Of a stretch of DNA of 50,536 nucleotides, positions 1-7,136 are shown piece after piece. The notes beneath the pieces were generated by a model that saw only the letters and a list, made by a program, of their open reading frames with translations, was not told where the DNA came from and ran no database searches. Location of the stretch: positions 1 to 50,536 of the forward strand of contig JADLEJ010000045.1 of assembly GCA_020846195.1 (NCBI GenBank), read 5' to 3'. The DNA comes from Nitrospira sp. Lineage in GTDB: Bacteria; Nitrospirota; Nitrospiria; Nitrospirales; Nitrospiraceae. The position numbers and the translations under genes were made by a program. Each line of letters starts with the position of its first letter. Within the stretch, counting starts at the first letter, position 1.

Positions 1-31
1 CCTACTCCTCCCTTGTCTGGCTGACACGCGA

Positions 32-781
32 TCAATGCGCGTGGTCATCATGGCCGTGCAGATGGAATGCGTCTCCCAAATAGACGCAGGTCAACACGGT
101 AAAAATATAGGCTTGAATAAACGCAATACCGACTTCCAACCCGTTCATCGCAATCGTAAAGACAAACGGCAGCCAGCCGATGAGCAGCCCACCGCTGATC
201 GCCAAACCGAATAGCACCCCGAGAATGACGTGGCCGGCCGTCATGTTGGCAAACAATCGAACCGCCAGCGAAATCGGGCGGGCCAGCTGGCTGATCAACT
301 CAATCGGGATCATCAACGGCAACAGCCATCCTGGCGTGCCCGGCGGCACGAGGATGCCCATGAACTTGGCCCCGTGCAGCATGAATCCCATGACCAGGCT
401 GAGTGCGTAGACGGCGCAAGCAAATACCGCCGTCACAATAATCTGACTGGTCACCGTGTATGAACCCGGGATCAATCCAATGAGATTGCAGAAGAGAATA
501 AAGAGGAACAACGTCGCGACGAGCGGGAAAAACCGCATCCCGTCTTTCCCCATCGTGTCGAGAATGATGCTCCGAATGAAGTCGACCAGCATTTCCGCCA
601 TGCTCTGCAGCTTGCCCGGCACCATCTGGCGCGCCGACCCGGCTTTGAGCATGAGGAACGCGACCAGCGCTACCACCACCCACATGATGATGACGGCCTT
701 ATTGATGGAAATATCGACTCCTCCAAAAGCGAGAGGAATGTAATTATGCAGTTCAAACGGATGAAGCGGACTTTCTTCCAC
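32..781 (-). CDS. atpB: F0F1 ATP synthase subunit a
   Basis: Integral membrane a subunit (249 aa) that forms the proton half-channels beside the c-ring. Several hydrophobic helices are visible, and the family signature SLAVRLFANM (residues 171-180) carries the essential arginine, R175. The C terminus is rich in His and Asp. I chose the GTG at 781 because AAAGGA lies five bases upstream. An upstream extension to an in-frame start at 895 would run through the end of the preceding gene. The GTG begins two bases after the stop of the AtpI-like gene, so the two are translationally linked. The c and b subunit genes are expected just outside the window. Length fits the family; identification is secure. 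Confidence 0.96.
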   Translation of the reverse strand: MEESPLHPFELHNYIPLAFGGVDISINKAVIIMWVVVALVAFLMLKAGSARQMVPGKLQSMAEMLVDFIRSIILDTMGKDGMRFFPLVATLFLFILFCNLIGLIPGSYTVTSQIIVTAVFACAVYALSLVMGFMLHGAKFMGILVPPGTPGWLLPLMIPIELISQLARPISLAVRLFANMTAGHVILGVLFGLAISGGLLIGWLPFVFTIAMNGLEVGIAFIQAYIFTVLTCVYLGDAFHLHGHDDHAH

Positions 782-783
782 GG

Positions 784-1041
784 CTATCCTTTGCTTTCTG
801 TATCGGGCGATGAACCGGGCCACCGCATGGCCGACCGGTATGCGTTCCGTATGCCGGCCGTTACCCCTAGCGCTAATCCCACGACCATTCCCCAAGGAGT
901 TGAATCCAGGAGGTAGGTATCCAACACCCAGCCTAATCCGCCTCCGACGATCAACGCAGCTAGCAGGTCGGTTCCAATCCGAACCGCCTGGCCGAGCCCC
1001 GCGTAAACCGGATCTTGAGAAGGGGGCATTCCGTTACTCAC
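784..1041 (-). CDS. AtpZ/AtpI-family ATP synthase accessory protein
   Basis: Small protein of 85 aa with two predicted membrane helices separated by a short turn (about residues 25-45 and 50-65). This is the usual form of the AtpZ/AtpI family encoded first in F-type ATPase operons and linked to c-ring assembly or Mg2+ supply. It precedes atpB with only two bases between stop and start. The start is a GTG at 1041. An internal ATG four codons later is also possible, and neither has a strong ribosome binding site. The family call rests on size, topology and position rather than on a catalytic motif. Confidence 0.8.
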   Translation of the reverse strand: MSNGMPPSQDPVYAGLGQAVRIGTDLLAALIVGGGLGWVLDTYLLDSTPWGMVVGLALGVTAGIRNAYRSAMRWPGSSPDTESKG

Positions 1042-1097
1042 CGGTCAGTGCTCAAGCAAGAATCTGAATGAGGCGCTCAACCGATTGCGAGCGCGCA

Positions 1098-1127
1098 ATT
1101 CAAGCAGAATCCTTATTGGAATGTCAA
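1098..1127 (-). promoter_or_regulatory. Predicted sigma70-type promoter of the atp operon
   Basis: On the minus strand a perfect TTGACA (1127-1122) is followed after 18 bases by TTGAAT (1103-1098, four of six to the -10 consensus). It lies about 57 bases before the AtpI-like start codon and points into the operon. It has not been tested. Confidence 0.5.
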
Positions 1128-1207
1128 GCCGTTAGAGGCTCTGTCTCTCCCCACAGCGCTACGGTATAGTAGGGCGTCTGCTTAAACCGGCCTGGCTTGT
1201 TAAATTC

Positions 1208-2686
1208 ATGACCATCGCACAACCATCCCCCGCGCCCTTTCTGCACGGGGTGCCACAACCTTTGTGGGTAACCCGACGTGGCTGGCCATTCAGCCCCTTT
1301 GAACTGTATACCCGCGTGGCCTCCGATCTGCACCCCTCATTTCTTTTTGAAAGCGGCAAAGGACCCGCAACGACGGGGCGCTACTCCTTCTTCGCAACCG
1401 ATCCGTACCAAACATTTTCGGGGAAGCAGCGCGACTGGACGCTCCGCTGCACCGATGGGAAAACCCAAACCGGACAAGCGCCGTTTTCAACGCTTGCGCG
1501 CCTGATGCGCCAATCTGCCGTCGCTCGTCCTCCAGGAGCCCCACCGTTTTTCGGAGGAGCCGTAGGCTATCTGAGCTACGACCTGGTGCGGCAATTCGAA
1601 TCATTGCCGAGCCATGCCGACGACGATCTGCATTTTCCAGACTTGGAATTCGCCTTTTACGATCTTACCGCCGCCTTCGATCACACATCCGACGAATGGC
1701 ATTTGATGTTCTGCCCTCCGCTCGAACGATTCCTCGGGGAGTCACGAGAGAAACTCTATCGAGAGGGTTGCGAGAGGCTCGCCGCCTTAGAAGCGCACTT
1801 GTCCACGCCCCTCCCCCAACGACCGTCGGCTGATTCATTAGCCTCTGTCAGCTTTCAACCTCAACAGACTCAACGCTCCTATATGAACCGCGTCCGACGC
1901 TGCCAGGAATACATCGCCGCCGGCGATCTCTATCAGGCCAACCTCTCTCATCGTTTTTCGGTCACGAGCGACGGCTTCACCGGCCAAGCAGGACTCGCGA
2001 CGGAGATCCAGGCCTATGCACGATTGCGCCACATGAACCCTTCTCCGTTCTCCGGCTTGTTGCGCACAGAGACCACCAGCTTGATCAGCACATCGCCGGA
2101 GCGTTTAGTCCGATTGGAGGGCCGATCGGCCGATACCCGCCCAATCGCCGGAACCCGGCGGCGCGGGCAGGATGCGTCCGACGACCGCAGGCTGCGAGAA
2201 GAGCTGCTGAGCAATGAAAAGGAACGCGCTGAGCATCTGATGCTCGTCGATCTCGAACGGAACGATCTTGGGCGCGTGTGCGAAACCGGCTCCGTCCTCG
2301 TCGATGAGTTCATGTCGATTGAACAATATTCCCATGTCAGCCACCTGGTATCTCATATCTCCGGGCAACTGCGGACCGATGCGACAGGATTCGATTTACT
2401 ACAGGCCGTGTTCCCCGGCGGCACCATTACGGGGGTGCCCAAGATTCGCTGCATGGAAATCATCGACGAATTGGAACCGGTACGGCGAGGCCCCTACACC
2501 GGTTCAATGGGGTACCTCAGCTGGAGCGGCGACCTCGATTTCAACATCATCATTCGCACGCTGGTGCTTCACGAAGGCCGGGGCTCTCTCCAAGTCGGGG
2601 CCGGCATCGTGGCGGACTCAGACCCGGCCAAAGAATATGAGGAGACGATGCATAAGGCCCAGGCATTCCTGAGCGCCTTGTCGTAA
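1208..2686 (+). CDS. pabB: Chorismate-utilising synthase, PabB/TrpE component I
   Basis: Protein of 492 aa with the N-terminal anthranilate-synthase domain (about 15-165) and the C-terminal chorismate-binding domain (about 225-490). It converts chorismate, with glutamine-derived ammonia, to aminodeoxychorismate or anthranilate. Motifs seen include YQANLSHRF, STSPERL, the ERAEHLMLVDLERND stretch, GTITGVPK and QVGAGIVADSDP. The gene for a class IV aminotransferase of PabC type starts eight bases after its stop, which favours PabB and folate synthesis. However, the catalytic loop reads PIAGT (312-316): E. coli PabB has lysine where this protein has A314, and anthranilate synthases have alanine. 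The substrate outcome is therefore uncertain. The ATG at 1208 has no clear ribosome binding site. Confidence 0.85.
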   Translation: MTIAQPSPAPFLHGVPQPLWVTRRGWPFSPFELYTRVASDLHPSFLFESGKGPATTGRYSFFATDPYQTFSGKQRDWTLRCTDGKTQTGQAPFSTLARLMRQSAVARPPGAPPFFGGAVGYLSYDLVRQFESLPSHADDDLHFPDLEFAFYDLTAAFDHTSDEWHLMFCPPLERFLGESREKLYREGCERLAALEAHLSTPLPQRPSADSLASVSFQPQQTQRSYMNRVRRCQEYIAAGDLYQANLSHRFSVTSDGFTGQAGLATEIQAYARLRHMNPSPFSGLLRTETTSLISTSPERLVRLEGRSADTRPIAGTRRRGQDASDDRRLREELLSNEKERAEHLMLVDLERNDLGRVCETGSVLVDEFMSIEQYSHVSHLVSHISGQLRTDATGFDLLQAVFPGGTITGVPKIRCMEIIDELEPVRRGPYTGSMGYLSWSGDLDFNIIIRTLVLHEGRGSLQVGAGIVADSDPAKEYEETMHKAQAFLSALS

Positions 2687-2694
2687 TATCCAGC

Positions 2695-3576
2695 ATGTGG
2701 ATTTTTCTCAATGATCGATTCGTCACGGAGCAAAACGCGAAAATATCCGTTTTCGACCATGGCTTTCTCTATGGAGACGGCGTCTACGAAACGATCCGCT
2801 CATACGGCACGCGGATCTTCATGCGCGATCATCATCTGGCACGCTTGCAGCGGTCTGCCGACGCCATCGGACTGGCCATTCCTATCCCGCAACGCGAGTG
2901 GCCACGCCTCTTGCATGACGCGATGGATCGCAATCAACTGGGCAATGAGCACACCGACGCCTACCTTCGAATCACCGTGTCCCGTGGAGTGGGAGACATC
3001 GGCCTCGACCCCGCCCTCTGCCCAACACCCACTGTCGTCATCATGGCGAAGCCGCTCCATCCACCGGCAGCAGCGCTCTATCAACAGGGCGTATCGCTCA
3101 TCGTCGCGCACACGAGACGGAACCTGCCGAGCGCACTCTCCCCGCATATCAAAGCCACCAACTTCTTGAACAATATTCTGGCGAAACGCGAAGCGATTGC
3201 CGCGCGCGTCTTCGATGCGCTTCTGCTGAATTGGGAAGGGCACATCACGGAATGCACCGTGAGTAATATATTCTTTACGTCACAAGGCCAGCTCTGCACC
3301 GCATCCGTAGAATGCGGACTCTTGGACGGCATCACCCGGGCGATCTTGCTGCAGATGGCGGAAGAGCTGAAAATCCCCGTCCATGAAGGGCGGTTCACCC
3401 CGGAGCAACTCCTGCAAGCCGACGAATGCTTTCTGACCAATACCAGCATGGAGGTGATGCCGGTCGTCTCGATCAACGGACAGCCCATCGGACAAGGCAT
3501 CCCAGGCCCCCTCACCCGTCAATTGCACCGTCATTTTATCGACAATCGACATCGCTTTCTCGAACCTCTCGACTAA
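2695..3576 (+). CDS. Class IV PLP-dependent aminotransferase (PabC / D-amino acid / branched-chain type)
   Basis: Fold-type IV PLP enzyme of 293 aa. The predicted Schiff-base lysine is K153 in HIKATN, and the conserved acidic residue for the cofactor ring nitrogen is E186 in ECTVSNIFF. The early motif DHGFLYGDGVYET (21-33) is typical of aminodeoxychorismate lyase, D-amino acid aminotransferase and branched-chain aminotransferase alike. It starts eight bases after the PabB-like gene, so release of 4-aminobenzoate from aminodeoxychorismate is the simplest reading. Sequence alone does not exclude D-alanine or branched-chain amino acid transamination. No strong ribosome binding site is seen; translation may be coupled to the gene upstream. 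Confidence 0.85.
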   Translation: MWIFLNDRFVTEQNAKISVFDHGFLYGDGVYETIRSYGTRIFMRDHHLARLQRSADAIGLAIPIPQREWPRLLHDAMDRNQLGNEHTDAYLRITVSRGVGDIGLDPALCPTPTVVIMAKPLHPPAAALYQQGVSLIVAHTRRNLPSALSPHIKATNFLNNILAKREAIAARVFDALLLNWEGHITECTVSNIFFTSQGQLCTASVECGLLDGITRAILLQMAEELKIPVHEGRFTPEQLLQADECFLTNTSMEVMPVVSINGQPIGQGIPGPLTRQLHRHFIDNRHRFLEPLD

Positions 3577-3649
3577 CGCCGCCTCCCCCAAGCTATTGCT
3601 TTTATTCAGATGCCATTCTGACAGGAAGAGGCGCAAGACCTGCATATCC

Positions 3650-3677
3650 TTGACACATAGAGGCAGACTGCTATCGT
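3650..3677 (+). promoter_or_regulatory. Predicted promoter of the lytic transglycosylase gene
   Basis: A perfect TTGACA (3650-3655) is followed after 16 bases by TATCGT (3672-3677). This places the transcription start near 3684, about 35 bases before the TTG start codon at 3719. Confidence 0.5.
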
Positions 3678-3718
3678 TTGACCAGGCCAAACACCTCAAC
3701 AGCGCGCAGGAGTATCAA

Positions 3719-4393
3719 TTGAAAACTTCCCAACTGCTTCTCGGAACAGCCCTTGCCAGCGCTCACTGGATTTTCTCAGGACTTCCGGCCGTGCAGGCGG
3801 AGATCTACCAATACATCGATGCCAACGGAACCATCTCGCTGACCAATGTGCCAACCGACCTGCGCTACCGGCGAGTCACTCCGCAACAGCCCAACAGACT
3901 TCATCCCGTTCTGTCGGAACGTGAGCTGGAACCGATGATCAGCCGATACTCGCGCCAGCACCAATTACATCCCGCCCTCATCCGGGCGGTCATCAAAGCG
4001 GAATCGGACTTCGATCCACAGGCCGTATCGCGAGCCGGCGCCATCGGGTTGATGCAACTGATGCCGCAAACCGCCGTGCGCCTGGAAGTGCGAGATCTGT
4101 ACGATCCTGAAGATAATATCGGTGGGGGAACAAAGTACCTTCGCCAGCTGCTTGACCGGTTTCGAGGGAATCTGCCGCTGGCTCTGGCCGCCTATAACTC
4201 CGGCGAACACACCGTTGATCGCTATCGCGGGCTCCCGCCCATCGATGAGACCCGCCAATACGTTCGCAAAGTCATTCGCTACTATCGGACGTTTCTGACT
4301 AAGGACGGTGCGAGGACCGGACACGTGATCGCAGCGGCCGAACCTGCAGCGCCACAACCACTCCCCGCTTCTTTGCCAGCCGCGGCTCAGTAG
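3719..4393 (+). CDS. DUF4124 / SLT-domain lytic transglycosylase
   Basis: Periplasmic peptidoglycan lytic transglycosylase, 224 aa. A signal peptide (about 1-27, cleavage after VQA) is followed by a short DUF4124-like segment with EIYQYIDANG, then a Slt-type domain from about residue 75. The catalytic glutamate is E95 in KAESDFDP. The family motifs GAIGLMQLMPQTA and ALAAYNSGE are present. I chose the TTG at 3719 because CAGGAG lies six bases upstream and the signal peptide begins exactly there. An ATG at 3596 would add 41 non-conserved residues upstream of the predicted promoter's transcript. The tail is Ala/Pro rich and overlaps the 3' end of nadB on the other strand by 95 bases. Confidence 0.88.
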   Translation: MKTSQLLLGTALASAHWIFSGLPAVQAEIYQYIDANGTISLTNVPTDLRYRRVTPQQPNRLHPVLSERELEPMISRYSRQHQLHPALIRAVIKAESDFDPQAVSRAGAIGLMQLMPQTAVRLEVRDLYDPEDNIGGGTKYLRQLLDRFRGNLPLALAAYNSGEHTVDRYRGLPPIDETRQYVRKVIRYYRTFLTKDGARTGHVIAAAEPAAPQPLPASLPAAAQ

Positions 4394-5987
4394 TGTCCGC
4401 GGCGATCCGCAACTGACTATGCTGCTTCCAGCCTGGCCGATTTGCCTCAGGGCAATCCGAGCGAAAATGCGCCCCGACGCTGTTCTCTCGCCATAATGCA
4501 GCTTCCGCGACACAATGCGCGACCTGCACCATATTCTTCACTTCCAGCTCAGCCCTGGTCTTGGAAAACTTGGCGGCGAGTTGTGCCCAACGAGACAATT
4601 GCGCCGTAGCTCGAATGAGCGACTCCCTCGACCGAATAAGCCCGACCTGTCCCCACATCGTCCGGCGAAGCGAGCTCCGCAGCTTCTCCACATCTTCGAA
4701 CGTTGCGTCTCCGGCGGCTTGAGGGTCCATGGCATGGGAGGAAAGCTTCGGCATCTCATGCCCCTGAGCAAACGCGATCGCCGCGACGCCGGCCCGCATG
4801 CCAAAGACCAGTCCTTCCAACAGCGAATTGCTCGCGAGGCGATTGGCGCCATGCACGCCACTACAGGCCACTTCACCGGCCGCAAATAATCCCGGCAGCG
4901 TGGTGGCTCCATTGACGTCGGTCCACACTCCACCCATCATGTAATGAGCGCTGGGCGACACAGGAATCCACTCTTCCGTAATATCGATATCGGACCGCAA
5001 GCAGGTCGCATAGATCGTCGGGAACCGGCGCTTGATGAACTCGGCCCCTAGATGCGTCACGTCGAGGTACACATGCCGGGCTCGCGTCGCCGCCATCTCG
5101 GCCCAAATCGCCCGCGAGACAATATCTCGCGGAGCAAGGGCCCCAAGGGGGTGATAGCGCTGCATGAACACTTCGCCCTTGTTATTGCGCAACTGCCCGC
5201 CTTCACCGCGCATGGCCTCGGACAGGAGGAAGGGCGGGCTGGAAGGGAGATAGAGCGACGTTGGATGAAACTGGACGAACTCCATATCCTGCAACATGGC
5301 CCCCGCGCGAAAAGCCATGGCCATGCCATCGCCAGTGGCATTGGGCGGATTCGTCGTCCGGGCGTAAATTTGCCCGGCGCCTCCAGTGGACAGCACCACC
5401 GCTTTTGCAGGAATACTAAACTGCTTCGACGAGGCCTCATCGAGCACAACCGCTCCGCAACAACGCCCTTCCTCCACTACCAGATCAACCGTGAAATGAT
5501 AGTCGAGCCGTTGGATGCGCTTCTGCCGCGCGACCTGCGCCATTAGTGCGCGCACCATTTCGTTGCCCGTCGCATCGCCGCGCGCGCGAAGGATGCGGCT
5601 CCGGCTATGCGCCGCCTCTCTGGCAAAGGCAAACTTTCCATCCGTCTTGTCGAACTTTGCGCCCCATCGGATTAATTCTTGAATGCGCGCGGGCCCCTCC
5701 TCCACCAGCACACGAACCGCCTCAGCCCGGCACAGCCCATGGCCAGCCTTCAGCGTATCGGTCCGGTGAATCGCCACATCGTCCTCTTCGCTGAGGACCA
5801 CTGCGACGCCCCCCTGCGCATAGATTGAATTGCTCTGCAGGGGATGCCCTTTTGTCAACATGACGACACGGCCCTCGCGGCTCAATTCCAGAGCCGCGCG
5901 CAATCCAGCCACACCGCTCCCGATAACCAGAAAGTCGGCGTGAGGGACGGAGAAGGCTTGCCGCGACTGCGCTGCTGGCTTTTTCAT
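4299..5987 (-). CDS. nadB: L-aspartate oxidase
   Basis: FAD-dependent enzyme that oxidises L-aspartate to iminoaspartate, the first step of de novo NAD synthesis. It has 562 aa. The dinucleotide-binding motif VIGSGVAGLRAALE is near residue 20. Family motifs SNSIYAQGGVAVV and AAHSRSRILRARGDATG follow, and HPTSLYL and HYMMGGVWTD lie further on. The ATG at 5987 overlaps the stop of the lipoprotein gene upstream (ATGA), so the pair is translationally coupled. After the usual end region (GAHFRSDCP) the protein continues for about 50 basic residues. The last part is encoded antisense to the transglycosylase gene, which is unusual. The function call is secure; the tail may have no role. Confidence 0.95.
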   Translation of the reverse strand: MKKPAAQSRQAFSVPHADFLVIGSGVAGLRAALELSREGRVVMLTKGHPLQSNSIYAQGGVAVVLSEEDDVAIHRTDTLKAGHGLCRAEAVRVLVEEGPARIQELIRWGAKFDKTDGKFAFAREAAHSRSRILRARGDATGNEMVRALMAQVARQKRIQRLDYHFTVDLVVEEGRCCGAVVLDEASSKQFSIPAKAVVLSTGGAGQIYARTTNPPNATGDGMAMAFRAGAMLQDMEFVQFHPTSLYLPSSPPFLLSEAMRGEGGQLRNNKGEVFMQRYHPLGALAPRDIVSRAIWAEMAATRARHVYLDVTHLGAEFIKRRFPTIYATCLRSDIDITEEWIPVSPSAHYMMGGVWTDVNGATTLPGLFAAGEVACSGVHGANRLASNSLLEGLVFGMRAGVAAIAFAQGHEMPKLSSHAMDPQAAGDATFEDVEKLRSSLRRTMWGQVGLIRSRESLIRATAQLSRWAQLAAKFSKTRAELEVKNMVQVAHCVAEAALWRENSVGAHFRSDCPEANRPGWKQHSQLRIAADTTEPRLAKKRGVVVALQVRPLRSRVRSSHRP

Positions 5988-6511
5988 TGGGGAAGCGATT
6001 TCTGCGGCGTGGCGGGAAGGTCGGATAACGCCTGGCGCACTTTCATTCCAAACGGCAAATCGCCTTGCACACCGCGAAGAAGGATCGACTGTTTGCCCAC
6101 CCACTGCAAGCGGGCATGCCCGCGCTGGCGAATGCCCGCATCGTCAGGACTCTTTTTCCAAACTCCCTGCCAATGCACATACACGTCGATATTCTCTCCG
6201 TCGATCATGATGCGCTCGGTTTTGAACTCCAGCTGAATGGATTGAAACATTTCAAAATCCTGCGCGGCTTCTGCTTGAATTTGCTCCAATGCCTCCGCCG
6301 GCAGCATCACGTCCTGAAACGCAGACCGGTCTCGATGCTGATAGGCCTCCCGCAATGCCTCCACCGCTCGATCGATATGGATAAAGCGCTCATGGTCCTC
6401 AGGGTACTGGAGCGTTTTCGAGGAACAGGCCACCATCGAAATCAACACGGCCACCCCGCACCAACGGAGCACTCGCAGGCCCAATCCCCCTGGCACATGA
6501 TGTCTTTCCAT
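5984..6511 (-). CDS. Putative lipoprotein with an NTF2-like body
   Basis: A protein of 175 aa with a basic N terminus, a hydrophobic stretch and a lipobox ending in the cysteine of SMVAC (around residue 23), so it is probably a lipoprotein. The rest has a helix-plus-sheet pattern resembling NTF2-like folds: VEALREAYQHRD, later VDVYVHWQG-like strands, and a closing GDLPFG. That fold is a guess from pattern only. The ATG at 6511 coincides with the predicted +1 of a near-consensus promoter, so the mRNA is probably leaderless. A TTG at 6547 would lie inside the -35 box. Its stop overlaps the nadB start. No specific function is recognised. Confidence 0.72.
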   Translation of the reverse strand: MERHHVPGGLGLRVLRWCGVAVLISMVACSSKTLQYPEDHERFIHIDRAVEALREAYQHRDRSAFQDVMLPAEALEQIQAEAAQDFEMFQSIQLEFKTERIMIDGENIDVYVHWQGVWKKSPDDAGIRQRGHARLQWVGKQSILLRGVQGDLPFGMKVRQALSDLPATPQKSLPQ

Positions 6512-6518
6512 AGCGCGC

Positions 6519-6547
6519 AGTATAGGAACGTCCTTGGAATCGGTCAA
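6519..6547 (-). promoter_or_regulatory. Near-consensus sigma70 promoter giving a leaderless transcript
   Basis: TTGACC (6547-6542), a 17-base spacer and TATACT (6524-6519) each match the consensus at five of six positions. Seven bases after the -10 box comes the A of the ATG at 6511, so the transcript should begin at the start codon. It drives the lipoprotein-nadB pair. Confidence 0.7.
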
Positions 6548-6615
6548 GGCACGCCGCCCCCGTCAAGCCACACAATACAGCCCGCCACACTCGTTCAACG
6601 CCAATGGCGGACAGC

Positions 6616-6644
6616 TTGCTTTTTCACATCAAAGTCTCTACACT
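6616..6644 (+). promoter_or_regulatory. Predicted promoter of the bS22-like gene
   Basis: TTGCTT (6616-6621), a 17-base spacer and TACACT (6639-6644) precede the small basic protein gene. The expected transcript start is near 6651. A GGAG ribosome binding site follows at 6656-6659. Confidence 0.6.
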
Positions 6645-6668
6645 CCCCCGTCTTTGGAGACTCATTGC

Positions 6669-6764
6669 ATGTCGAGCGTGTTAAAAAAGCGGCGGAAAAA
6701 AATGCGCAAGCACAAGTATAAAAAGCTGCGCAGACGCCAAAAATTCTTACGTCGTAAGAGCTAA
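6669..6764 (+). CDS. AURKAIP1/COX24-domain small ribosomal protein (bS22-like)
   Basis: A 31-residue, extremely basic protein: SSVLKKRRKKMRKHKYKK (2-19), then LRRRQKFLRRKS. The motif KKRRxKMxKHKxKKxxRR is that of the AURKAIP1/COX24 family, whose bacterial members are small-subunit ribosomal proteins of bS22 type. It has its own predicted promoter and a GGAG ribosome binding site nine bases before the ATG. The following 72-residue gene starts 30 bases later and is probably co-transcribed. Its small size means automatic pipelines often miss it. Confidence 0.85.
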   Translation: MSSVLKKRRKKMRKHKYKKLRRRQKFLRRKS

Positions 6765-6794
6765 GCTCACCCCGTTCACCGGGAGGAGGACATT

Positions 6795-7013
6795 GTGCCG
6801 GAAGGCAAGAAGGTTCGCATCCGCGTTCGTACGGTGAGTTGTACCTACGAGGGGGACTTTCTCGTTCCGCCAATGCGCCATCGCGTCTCGGACGCGATCA
6901 ACGAAGAAGTGCGGCTCTTCATCAGCCTGACGGACGTGGTCGTGAACGGTACGGATCGTTCGGACTACGTAGCCCTCAACAAGAACCTGATCGAGTCCAT
7001 CGCACAGCTCTAG
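6795..7013 (+). CDS. Conserved-looking small protein of unknown function
   Basis: A protein of 72 aa starting at GTG 6795, with a strong GGGAGGAGGA ribosome binding site just upstream. It has no signal peptide or membrane helix. The order is strand-rich: KVRIRVRTVSCTYEG, then a loop with VPPMRHRVSDAIN, then LFISLTDVVVNG and a closing VALNKNLIESI. This suggests a small beta-barrel or PilZ-like fold, but I recognise no family. It lies 30 bases after the bS22-like gene, in the same predicted transcript. Confidence 0.72.
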   Translation: MPEGKKVRIRVRTVSCTYEGDFLVPPMRHRVSDAINEEVRLFISLTDVVVNGTDRSDYVALNKNLIESIAQL

Positions 7014-7136
7014 CACTTTGCTATTCAGCCATCTTCCGTTGGCATCCTATCGACGGCGCGGACTTGCCGCGTCGATTGCGATGAGGAACAATCCATAAGG
7101 CCGCCGCCAGGCCCTCAGATCGATACCGCCATACGC

